Of a stretch of 64,000 nt of DNA, positions 1 to 10,201 are shown piece by piece. Source of the stretch: Cichorium intybus (Eukaryota > Streptophyta > Magnoliopsida > Asterales > Asteraceae); the NCBI GenBank assembly GCA_023525715.1, contig CM042013.1, positions 70,852,994-70,916,993 of the forward strand. The letters run 5' to 3'. The notes under the pieces were generated by a model. It made no database searches and was not told the DNA's origin. It saw nothing but the letters and a program-made list of their open reading frames with translations. The position numbers and the translations under genes were made by a program. The stretch's first letter is position 1; every line of letters starts with the position of its first letter.

Positions 1-2640
1 GCTTGACTTGATAATGAACAAGAAGCTTGTAGCAGGTCTACCACAATTAAGAGTTCCGAAAGGTGTTGTTTGCTCCATGTGTCAATTTGGCAAAGCACAC
101 CAGCAGAAATTCCATCAGTCAAGTTTCAAGTCCAAAGAGCCCTTGGAATTAGTACATTCTGATGTGTCTGGACCTGTGGAGTGTACCTTAATTGGAGGTA
201 TGAAGTATTTAAAAGGTTTCTTTGGGTTGGCTTCATGAAGGAAAAGAGTGAAGCTCTAACAAAGTTTAAGAATTTTAAGCTGGAGGCCGAAAAGTTAACA
301 GGAAAGTCTGTAAGAGTTCTTCAGTCAGACAACGGTGGAGAGTATCCAGGAGTTCACCAATTTTCTGAACGAGTGTAAAATTCGAAGGCAATTAAGTTGT
401 GCAAATACACCCCAACAAAATGGATTATTGGAGAGAAAGAACAGACATTTGGCAGAAATATGTGGCAGCTTGATGCACTCAAAAAATGTACCTGGATACC
501 TATGGGCTGAAGCATTGCGTTTGTGATTAATCGTCTTCCGCAACAAAGTATGGCCTATGTGTCACCATACGAAAAACTGTTCAAGATTAAGCCTAATGTG
601 AGTTTTCTTCGGGTTTTTGGCTGCATATGTTTCGTGTTTGTTCCCAGTAATCTATGATGCAAGCTATAGAAGACGGCAACTAAGTGCATTTTTGTTGGAT
701 ATGATAACGAGAAAAAGGGGTGGCGTTGCTATGATCCAGTAACCAGAAAATGCATGGTGTCTCGCAATGTCGTGTTTGATGAAATGTCATCGTGGTGGCC
801 TGGAGTTAAAGAGACTGAGCAGAATGTGGTTCAGTCGAATGATGCAGAAAATAAAATAAGTGTTCTACTACCTGATATGGTTTCAACTTAAGTTGACACT
901 GATAGTACAAGTAATGAAGCAGTGATGGGGGATCAAGTACAAGAAGAAGGAACGAGTCAAAATTCTTGGCAATCAGGAGTGTTTACTAATAATACTCAAA
1001 ACAGTGAAGGGCTACGACGTTCCACACGAGTGAGGAGACCCAATCCGATGTATGCTCACATGACCACGTTGGTTGATGATATAAGAGAGCCGAAATCGTT
1101 TGAGGAGGCTAATGTGAAACAGGAATGGCGACTTGCCATGAAGGATGAAATCGACGCTTTGAAGAGAAATGAAACATGGGACCTTGTGCCGAAGCCGTTA
1201 GATATTAAACCCATTTCCTGTAAATGGGTGTTTAAATTAAAATTGAAGACTGATGGGTCTGTCGAGAGATGTAAAGCATGACTTGTGGCTCGAGGGTTTA
1301 CTCAACAAGCCGGTCTGGATTACAAAGAATCTTTCAGCCCAGTCACTAAACTTACTTCGGTACGTGTCATGCTAGCTGTAGCAGCCCATAAAGGATGGTT
1401 ACTACATCAAATGGATGTGAATAACGCTTTCTTGTATGTAACTCTGGATCATGTGATTTACATGGACCAACCGTAGGGCTTTGAAAGTTCAGTTCATCCT
1501 GAGTACGTTTGCAAATTAAATAAAGCAATATATGGGTTAAAGGAGTCTCCTAGGTTGTAGTATGGAAAAATATTTGAATTTCTAATGCATAATGGGTTTG
1601 TAAGCTGCAATTCAGATCCAAGTCTATTTGTAAAAAGCTGTAGTCCGAAGTTGGCCATTGTGCTCGTCTATGTTGACGATCTTATAATTACAGGAGACTA
1701 CGAGGAGGTTATAGTACAGCTCAAGTGGAATTTGTGCACAAGGTTTCATATGAAAGACCTTGGGTTGCTGAAACGTTTTCGTGGGTTGGAGCTGAAGTAT
1801 AAAGTGACGGAGAACTTGTGCTTCATCAGGAAAGGTATACCATAGACCTCCTTGAAAGATTTGGAATGATAGACTCTAAACCAGCTGTAACGCCAATAGA
1901 TCCGAATGTTAAACTCCATCAGTTTGAAGGAAAAGTGCTAGAAGATGCAACCATGTATATAAAGGTTGTGGGAAGCTTAATTTACTTAACTCTAACGCGT
2001 CTAGACTTAGCTTTTTCTGTTGGAGTGCTTAGCAGGTTTATGCAAAAACCAAGAAGACCTCACTTGCATGCTGTGAAGAGAGTGTTGTGTTATGTGAAGG
2101 CCACCATAGGCATGGGAATATCGTTTAAGAGGGAGACTAGCCTCAAGCTTGAAGGATTCTGTGATGCAGATTATGGTGGAGACCCAAGCTCGCATCGGTC
2201 AACCACTGGGTACGTTTTTATGCTTGGTAAAGGGGCTGTTTCATGGTGCAGCAAATTACAGCCTACAGTCTCCCTGTCAACCACTGAAGCCGAATACAGG
2301 TCAGCAGCTATTGCTGCGCAAGAGTGCACATGGTTGAAGCAAATATTAACCGATCTGAAGCTTGAGTTTGAAGATAATGTAGTACTTCATTGTGATAATA
2401 TGTCCGCCATTCAACTTGCCAGTAACCCTACTTTTCATGCTCGTTCTAAAAACATTGAGATCCAATATCATTATATTCGTGAGAAAGTGTTGTTGGGGGA
2501 AATAAATTTGGTTCATGTGGACACAAAAAGGCAAGTCGCTGACATGTTTACCAAGGGGTTGTCCAAGCCATGTTTAATAGAGTTTGGTTCAAAATTGGGG
2601 ATGAAGAAGCATGATGTTGAGAGGGAATTTGATGACTAAG
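1..2640 (+). pseudogene. Decayed Ty1/copia retrotransposon pol region
   Basis: The order is copia-like: GAG-pre-integrase with a CxxC zinc knuckle (about 8-165), integrase (about 166-650), a linker, reverse transcriptase (about 1084-1840, with a YVDD active-site motif near 1669) and RNase H (about 2140-2560, with CDADYGG, LSTTEAEY and ADMFTKGL motifs). It cannot make a polyprotein. There are in-frame stops at 1279, 1474 and 1558, a frameshift in integrase near 335-360, and another between RT and RNase H near 1818-1845. The 5' LTR and gag lie outside the window. I could not place a polypurine tract or 3' LTR after 2640, so the 3' end is missing or unrecognisable. Domain order is read from the sequence; the copia assignment follows from IN preceding RT. 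Confidence 0.9.
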
Positions 2641-2930
2641 CAACATCAAATGCCATGTGTTCTTGACCGGTTCTATTGTTCTGTCTAAACCTTCCGTATT
2701 ATTACTTTTCTCATTTTAGGAGTAGTGGCCTTAGTGCCTGTTTTTACTTTCATTTTATTATGCATTTAGTGGAGATAGTGGGTAGGTTGTCAGTTCCTAT
2801 TTTCTTTTATTTGTTTAGCTCAAATGGTTCCCGTTTTAGTGTGAATTTAATTAACCATTCAACAATCGTATTTGGGTCTCTGTATTTACATACATGTGCT
2901 CGTGTAGTTGAATCTCTACTTAAGTCAACA
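2641..2930. other. Unassigned AT-rich spacer
   Basis: This lies between the end of copia RNase H and the first recognisable similarity to the ankyrin gene intron. It may hold the remains of a copia 3' LTR, but I see no clear TG...CA ends. No gene is supported. Confidence 0.4.
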
Positions 2931-3172
2931 GATTAAGCTTTTCCTGCAAGTCCCTATGATGTTAGGTAATATGAATAAATAATTACTATCATTTTAAATC
3001 AACGGTAGAAGGCAAAATAAGTTTACTTTTGTTCTTTAAATGCTCATCTGAGTCTATGTGGGAGCATGGCTGTTCGTTAAAACAGAGAGTTGAAAATCAT
3101 CAAAATGCTCTGGGACTATTAGGCGAAGTAAATATAAAAATAAAAGAATCACAGGACTCCAACTCTCACCAT

Positions 3173-3377
3173 CAGGGGCGGATGCAAGATTTATCAGTAG
3201 CGGGTGCACAATAGTGGGTGGGTGGCATTTTATTATTTAAGCGGGTGCACAATTTTTTTCGTACCGTTGCATCCTAATAGAAAATAAATAAATAAATAAA
3301 AAATTTCCACTCCGTACACGATTTTTAGCAGGTGCACCCCCCCCCCCCCCCGGTGCCCTACATTGAATCCGCCAGTG
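3173..3377. mobile_element. hAT-type MITE with perfect 8-bp TSD
   Basis: Ends are CAGGGGCGGAT and ATCCGCCAGTG (imperfect inverted repeats). It is flanked by CTCACCAT at 3165-3172 and 3378-3385. The empty site is visible in the intact paralogue near 12384, confirming the boundaries. A poly-C run near 3340 and an AAAT repeat near 3283 lie inside. Its ends resemble those of the large hAT element at 36801. Confidence 0.85.
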
Positions 3378-3775
3378 CTCACCATGACTATTTCACAAAT
3401 CCGATTCATGAAGCCATAAGATAGAATGCATGTGGGATGGTAGAAGAAATTGTGCATGAATTCCCAAATGCAATTTCGAGTGCCAAGAATTATTACCACG
3501 ACATCATCGAAAATGCTGTGATAAATTGTTCAGAAAATATTTACAACCTACTATACCAAATGAACGAACATAAGAATGTTTATAGAACAATTCGAGACTC
3601 CTCCGGGTATAACCTGCTGCATCTGGCTGGCTGGAAGATTAATGGCACCTACCCTTAAATTAATTGAATCATATATTGGGGGCAGCTTCACAGATACAAC
3701 GTCATAACGTATAAATCTCTAATCATTTATAATCTGGAATTTATTGGCACAAATGATGTTTTAAGAACAAAAATA

Positions 3776-4732
3776 GTTAATCAGTCATGGAGAACATATT
3801 TGAATGCTCATGTGTAAAGCGAGTATGAAACGATGCTGAAAGAGCTAATTCCAGATATAAGCGAACAAGATCTTGCTGCAGAGGTAGATAAAAGTTTTGC
3901 CTCGTGGTTTGAAAATTACGTGAGTGTTGAAGTTTTTTTATCTTTTTTTCTTTAAGAAAATTCTTATTTATTTCATTATTTGTCATATAGGCACGCACAA
4001 ATGAAATAAAAGAACAAATATATACACGATCTCTCTAGAAGACCATTGAGGACGGTGAAATCATATAATGTATACTTTGTGAATGGTTACAAATTCCATA
4101 CTGAATCCCATGGGGCTAACAAATCAACAACGAATAGCGGAGTTTGTATAAGTAGCCCATTTAGTGATTACTATGGCAAGTTGGTCGAAATATTAGAAGT
4201 CGAATACCCTGGTCTTCCAATTAAAAGCACGGTATTGTTTAATTGTCATTGGTATGATCCAACGCCTAATATAGGATTCAAGATTCACAACCACTATAAC
4301 CTAGTTGATATAAACCACCGAAGAAGGTTCAAAAAATTCGAGCCATTTGTTTTAGCTATGCAAGCTACTCAAGTTTGTTTCATGTCATACCCGAGCTTGA
4401 AACAAAACAACTCTGAATGGTTGGCGGTGTGTAAAGTTAAACCTCGGGGATGGACGGAGGTACGAAAAAATGATCAAAATAAAGATGAAGCTTTTCAAGG
4501 AGATGAAGTCGAAGCAAATGAAATCATTAGCACTATATCAGAGCACGACTACATCTCAAGCAACGATTCAGATGCTGAAAATAATAATGAAGATGAGGGA
4601 GAGTTCGATGATGAAAATAATGATTACAATGATGGTGATGATGACGGTGAGGGTGAGTTTGAATATAGTACATCAAACAACGAAGAAGAAGACGTTGGAG
4701 AAGAAGATCATTCTGATAATGATAGTGGTTAG
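3776..4732 (+). pseudogene. CACTA TNPD-like transposase, C-terminal part with DUF4216
   Basis: The segment 3830-3930 reads like the region just before DUF4216 in plant CACTA transposases (ending SWFENY). It is followed by a short intron-like AT stretch and an ORF to 4732. That ORF shows the DUF4216 pattern: YYGKLVEILEVEYPG, VLFNCHWYDP, GFKIH...LVDINH, EPFVLAMQATQVCF. A strongly acidic Asp/Glu/Asn tail follows (last ~80 residues). There are in-frame stops upstream near 3817 and 4037, and the N-terminal catalytic domain is missing. The protein would have acted on CACTA ends; this copy is inactive as it stands. Confidence 0.8.
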
Positions 4733-5371
4733 CATCTTAGGGTTTCATATTCGAGTAAGTTAGATCGGTGTTAGGTTTATTGCTTTTTAGAGTATATTAT
4801 ATTAATATAATTTGCATTTTGTAATTTGCGATACTTTTTATTGCATATTCTGTCACTGTTAATGTTAAAAAGTTTAGTGTGAGTTATTTTATCTTTGATA
4901 TGGGAAAATATTTATTTTCTTGTTTTTTATCGGTTAATTAATAGTATTGTTCTTTTTTATCTTTATTCTTATTGATTGCAGGTTTTGCTCCAAGTCCTAA
5001 AACAAATCCTTGATAGAAAGAAATTATTAGTTTACTTACTCCCAAGGTATGTAATTGACACTACTATATAGTTGATTATATGTTTAAAGTAAATTTAAAA
5101 CCAATTTTGACTCAATACAAAACTTAAACTAAAAACGTGTGTGGTGTGTGTTTTATGAAAATAAATTTTATGTTTACTTGTAGAATAAATTACCAAAAGT
5201 TGACCATTTCTCTTCGTTTCATTCTTCCAGGTAACTTGGTAAGCATCGCTTCCTGTTTTTTGAAGTTCTTATGCATTTAAGTAAAAAATATCACTGATGA
5301 GAATTCATTTTTAGAGTTAATATTGTGATAATTTCTGACTTAGTTGTCTGTTACTGTTTAAGCTCCCCAAG

Positions 5372-7290
5372 ATGTTTCAGAAATCAAAGGAAAAGAAGAG
5401 TGCTCCAACATTGCCCCGCAACAAACATACAAATATACGTCTCATAAACAGGCGCGCTGATGAAGGAACTTGCTCATCAAAATCTATTGGAACTTTTTGT
5501 GCCTCATTATCCACTTTGTCATCTACACCAACATTGTCATCATCAACCCCATTAATTCGTAATTTATTTGCCTCATCCTCTAGCACCACAATTTCATCAT
5601 TTAGTATAGTATCTGCCCCAGCATTTGTTTCAACTTTTGGTACTATGGGTGCCCCATCATCAGCACATACATCATCCATACGTACATCTACATGTTAGGT
5701 CTCTACCCCTTCATCTATGCCTACATCTAGCCCATCATCTGTGCCTACATCTAGCCCATCATCTATACCTACATATACCCCGCCATCTGTACCAACATCA
5801 ACACCCACCTCTATCCCATCACATGTAGCAACAGATACACCTGTACCTACATCTACGCCAAATATTAGTGACTCGATTGAGGAAAATTATGGTGTTCAAC
5901 CAAGTTACTTTCCTGGATCTACAACACTTGATGGGCGTCTATATATTGGAGTTCGGGATAAGGAGTAAGTTAAAGTAGTTACATTTTTATATAACCTGAG
6001 TATTTTGATCTGATTATATATGTTGCTATTTTTTTATTTTGTAGGCTAATTCCTTCACGTCCCTGTTCTACATTTATTAGTAAATCTTTTGGTGAAAGAG
6101 TTGATTCAGACGGATATAGTTGGGCAACTTTAAGTGAAGACACAAAGCTCTTTTACTGGGATGAGTTTCGGGTAACTATGTGCTAGATGTAATTAATTAT
6201 TAGGTACTTATTACTAAATAACTCATATATATATTTTATATTGTAGAAAAAGTGTTGTTGGGATGGTGCAAAAACTTCTTCGGTCAAGGATTGTTGGGAA
6301 GTTAAGGCGAAGGAAAGATATAGACAATATATCTACAAAATAAGCTCAACCAAAATAAAGCCTAGTTACGTGACATCAGAAGTGTGGACATCTTGGAATG
6401 CGAAATGGAATACCGAAGAGTTCAAGAGGAAATCAGATCAAAATAAAAAAATAGGCGTAGAGGCGTAGCCGGAGGACAAGCCCTTTCTACGCATACGGGT
6501 GGATCGGGTTCTCATTCCAAGATTGCTTATGATTTGGTAAGTCATTTAATTTTATATTATAGCAATCTGTTTTTATTTTTGAAGTAGCTAATGACTTCCA
6601 TTTTTATTTATAAAGGGCTAAGTTTGAAAAGTAAATATCTATTATTTTTTTCATGATATGTTGAATTTGTGATATATGTAGAAGAAGCGTTGGGGACATG
6701 ATCCAACACACCATGAACTGTTCTAGTATACACACACTAAGAATCATGACAGAGAGACTTTTTTAGTTGACAAAGCTAAAAAAATTCATGTAAGTTTCAT
6801 TTAAAATAATTTTATATTTGTTATTTGTATTTTGTGTATATAAGGTTTAACTCAATACAACTATACAATTGTAGGATGATTTTAAAGATAGATGTGAGCA
6901 ACTGGAAGCTATAGGAGAGGAAATTGATGATAACCAACTATTTTATGATACTGTTGGAGGGCATGATCGGAAAAAGAGATTATACGGATTTGGATCATAT
7001 GGAAAGTCTATTGGTTATAGTAAGGGTTCTTCTGAAACGTATCATTCGCCGGACAGTAATATTGATAAAGAGACAAAAGAGGAGATTGAAAAATTAAAGG
7101 AGTTAGTTGAGACGCAACGCGAACAATATGATGATATTCACCAAAAATATGAAGATGTTCAAAAAAAAAATACGAGGATGCTCAACAAAAAAATGTGGAT
7201 GTTCAAGAAAAGTTTGAGCAACAACTTGCACAAGCAATGAATGTTATTAACAGTTTGAGTGAACAGGTCAAAACTTTTATTAATCAGTGA
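5372..7290 (+). pseudogene. CACTA second gene, TNPA-like (Transposase_24 family)
   Basis: A multi-exon gene is inferred from splice sites: exons near 5372-5952, 6045-6171, 6247-6536, 6682-6789 and 6875-7290, each bounded by TTGTAG- or ATGTAG-type acceptors and GTAAG/GTAAC donors. Exon 1 is Ser/Thr/Pro-rich with repeated PTSSPS-like units (about 5700-5860). Later exons carry the family pattern (DGYSWATL, FYWDEF, a THHELF/THTKNHD block) and end in a Glu/Lys/Gln-rich coiled coil (about 7070-7260). In-frame stops near 5696, 6466 and 6725 and a homopolymer frameshift near 7165 suggest decay. Its family role is DNA binding at subterminal repeats; the repeats lie directly downstream. Confidence 0.7.
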
Positions 7291-7489
7291 TAGAATATCA
7301 TATATTAGATAGCGTTTTACATTTTTCAGCGGTATTTGGATTTGAACTAAGTTATATTTTTTAATGTATGAACTATTTCTTTTGGTTTCAGTTATAAAGC
7401 GTTGTTACTTTTGGATTTATATAATTTGTTTTTTATGTAATGCATGAATAGTAGAATCATATAATTGGATTGTATTATTGAATAATGGT

Positions 7490-7993
7490 AACAATTGTTA
7501 CGGACTTTCCTACGGACCAATTACCACTTGATACAGAATGTGCTAGAGAACAAGTGCAACGGAACTTGCTACGGATCAATTGCAACGAAACTTGTTACGC
7601 AACAATTGCAACGGAATTTTCTATGGAAACATTGCTACGGAATTTGCTATGGAATCAGTTGCTACGGAATTTGCTATGGAATCAGTTACTACAGAATTTG
7701 CTACGAAGTATGTTACTACGGAATTCGCTACGGAATCTGTTCCTACGGAATTAGCTACGAAATCTCTTGCTAAGGAATTAGCTACGGAAATGAGATTGTT
7801 ACAAAATAGAAGTCGTAGTAGCAATCGTAGCAAAATTGCTACGGAGCTAAAATTCCGTAGCAAAAAATTTTGCTACAAAAAATATAGCTACGAAATCTTA
7901 TTGACAAAATTCGTAGCAAATTCCGTAGCTATTCAGGTTTAGCTACGGAATTTCACCTTTTTGCTACGGAATTTTTCCGTAGCTAAATCGAAA
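7490..7993. repeat. CACTA subterminal repeat array
   Basis: Dozens of degenerate copies of a 9-11 bp unit (GCTACGGAAtt, mostly on +, some as TTCCGTAGC near the end) fill about 500 bp up to the terminal inverted repeat. In En/Spm such arrays are the TnpA binding sites. Low-complexity ORFs through this array are artefacts of the repeat. Confidence 0.85.
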
Positions 7994-8006
7994 TTTTCTT
8001 GTACTG

Positions 8007-9204
8007 AACATAAAGTGGGAGATTTAAATGAACAATATTATTGAAATTAGAATAATAAAATATTTAATGTATTAATTGAAAAAAATTGAAAGGTTGGAGG
8101 TTTCAAATGAATGTGGTTCGAGTAAAAATGCTTCCTTTATAAGATACTAGGCGAATGCTCGCGCGTTGCGCAAATGAAAATCTTGTAGTTAAATTGTTAA
8201 CAAATACATTGTTGAAAATGATATGTCATTGACATTAACTATGCGATAATTATTCTAACATTTAGTTGATATATAAAATTATAACTATTTTGATTAATAT
8301 TAGTCAATGAGATTTATTCGCAACTTGTGTACTAACTAAATTAAGCATAATTCTTGATTTAATGTTACTTTGAACTATTGTTATGATTTATTAATTTAAA
8401 AGTTACTTATTTGACAATATTTTAATTTCGATCATGATGATTACTTAAAATATTAACGATTGTTATTGTTTGTTACAACCACTTATTATAATTAGAAAAA
8501 GTATAAAAAAGAACATATAAAAACTATTACTTACTAATAAAAAGTTATTGATACTAAAACATTTGAAAATTTGTAGGATATTAAAATAAAATAACTACGC
8601 GATTATTATAATGATTTAGAGGTTATATATATTTGAATGCAATTTTAATATTTTTAATCTATTTGTGTATTTAACTATGTTAACTATAATTTTTTATTTT
8701 ACTCATTTAACTTGTGATAAAAAAACATAATTTAACATATCTTTAAATAAATAAGTAAAAAATATAGCTTTTAAAATTGAGTTGTTTGATTAGAAAAAAA
8801 TATTCATCTTGATTATATATAATATTTAATTAACATGATAAATTATCTATTTAATATGATATTTTTAAATTTACCAACAATATAAACTTATATGTGAACC
8901 TATTTAATAAAAACAAATAATTATAACTGACAATGAAAATCATTAATTAAAATAAGTATATTAGAATATTAAACATAAAGTGGGAGATTCAAATAAACAA
9001 TATTATTGAAATTAGAATAATAAAAGATTTAATGTGTTAATTGAAAAAGAATTTGAAAGGTTGGAGATTTCAAATAAATGTGGTTTGAGTTAGACATAGA
9101 TGTATGTGTAACTTTGTAACTGGTGTTTTTGTGAGTTTAATAAAAATCACAGTTTGTGTTAGAACCCTCATTATATTCTCTCCCTTTCATGTGCAGTAAC
9201 CTTT
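8007..9204. repeat. AT-rich block bounded by a ~115-bp direct repeat
   Basis: The sequence at 8006-8124 recurs at 8973-9092 with few changes (shared start AACATAAAGTGGGAGATT). The AT-rich DNA between them has no coding potential and starts with a GC-rich hairpin next to CTAG near 8146-8176, which resembles a Helitron 3' end read on -. No gene is seen. Confidence 0.6.
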
Positions 9205-9480
9205 TTGTTTTTAATTATATTCAATGTGCAACTTTGTGTTGTTTGGTTTCGATCCAACAATAAGGAGTTCGTGATTCAGGGAGAAATATGGATGAAGGCA
9301 ACTGCTGAGTCATATACAATTACAGCTGCAGTGATCACCACCATTGTGTTTGCAGCAGCGATTACAGTGCATGAAAGAAACAATCAGGATGTGATGCTGG
9401 TTTTTAATAACAATAATTTCTCCAATCGAATAGCTCGCCATGATGAAGTTGGATCGGAACATGTTTCTATTAATGAATAA

Positions 9481-10201
9481 TATTTCCATGAGTCTGGTTA
9501 TTCATCTTATTTTTCAAACGAGAAAAAAAAATCATACTAGCTAGATACAATATATCAAGTACGTAACCAGTTATATACCTAAATGCAAATAATTTTTGTG
9601 ATTTTTGAGTAAATATAAAAGTAATTTAATAAACTCCAATAATAAATGTTATAGCTTTAATTGCAAAATAAGAATAATACAAAATACTTTTGTTACTTTC
9701 CTAGATGGAAACCTAATAATTGCAGGATTCTAAAACAAGAGATCAATGATTTAAATAAACTGGCCGGCACAAAATGTTATTATGTTAATCATATTCCAGG
9801 ATTTATCTCACAATTTATAGCAATTACTATGATCATACATGTTATTTGTCTTATTTAAAAATATGACTTTATTAGTGGCATACCAGGTTGCCAAACTATA
9901 ATGACTAAAAAATAAAAATACCCAAAAAAAGTATAAACGAATAAAATATTACATACACAAAAGTTAACTGTTAAGCAATATAAATATGTCATGTTTTTTG
10001 GTATTTTATTCTAAAATAAACAATGGAAAAGACAATGACAACTTGTATTATTTACATAAATATTATATTGTAGGATTAGGTGGGGGAGTATGAAAGCTTA
10101 ATGTATCTTTTGTCAGCAAACAACTCCATCTTTCTAGTTTAAATATCTAGGCAGAGTGAAGGAGAACAGACACAAAAAAAAAAACAAAAAAAGATACAAA
10201 G
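9481..10201. other. AT-rich spacer and 5' region of the ankyrin gene
   Basis: No coding region is supported; the 65-codon frame at 9661-9858 has no recognisable motif. The last 130 bp (a T/A-rich stretch, then a purine-rich leader with an A-run) lead into the ATG at 10202. A weak TATA-like TTTAAATAT lies near 10138. Confidence 0.4.

Larger units (their letters stand above)
3760..8006 (+). mobile_element. 5'-truncated CACTA (En/Spm) transposon
   Basis: The element carries the C-terminal end of a TNPD-like transposase (DUF4216), a second TNPA-like gene (Transposase_24 type), a subterminal array of GCTACGGAA-like repeats (7490-7990), and a right terminus TTTTCTTGTACTG at 7994-8006. That terminus is one base from the canonical inverted CACTACAAGAAAA. 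The left terminus and most of TNPD are absent: homology to the ankyrin paralogue runs to about 3760 and TNPD coding begins by about 3780. The element sits inside the broken ankyrin-PGG copy. Confidence 0.8.
2930..9480 (+). pseudogene. Broken ankyrin-PGG paralogue split by transposons
   Basis: Three blocks match the intact gene at 12170-13010. They are 2930-3172 (intron and exon 6 start), 3386-3760 (ankyrin exon, from the METVEEIV-like helix through the NLLHLAG repeat) and about 9225-9480 (start of the PGG exon, motif ESYTITAA). A 205-bp hAT MITE separates the first two. A CACTA element plus AT-rich DNA (about 3760-9220) separates the last two. Upstream exons (gag part, first ankyrin repeats) and most of the PGG membrane domain are missing, and the last block diverges after about 9370. 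The locus therefore looks like a tandem duplicate that decayed after insertions. No functional product is expected. Confidence 0.8.

Noticed and set aside
5377..5679. 100-codon acidic frame on -
   Set aside because: Antisense shadow of the Ser/Thr-rich exon of the CACTA second gene.
7140..7190. Possible CRISPR-like or short regular repeats (AAATATGAAGATGTTCA)
   Set aside because: Degenerate codon repeats of a coiled coil in the CACTA gene; the genome is eukaryotic and spacer structure is absent.
7485..7942. Overlapping frames of 80-120 codons with repeated RNLL/ATEFAT units
   Set aside because: They are translations of the CACTA subterminal repeat array in several frames, not proteins.
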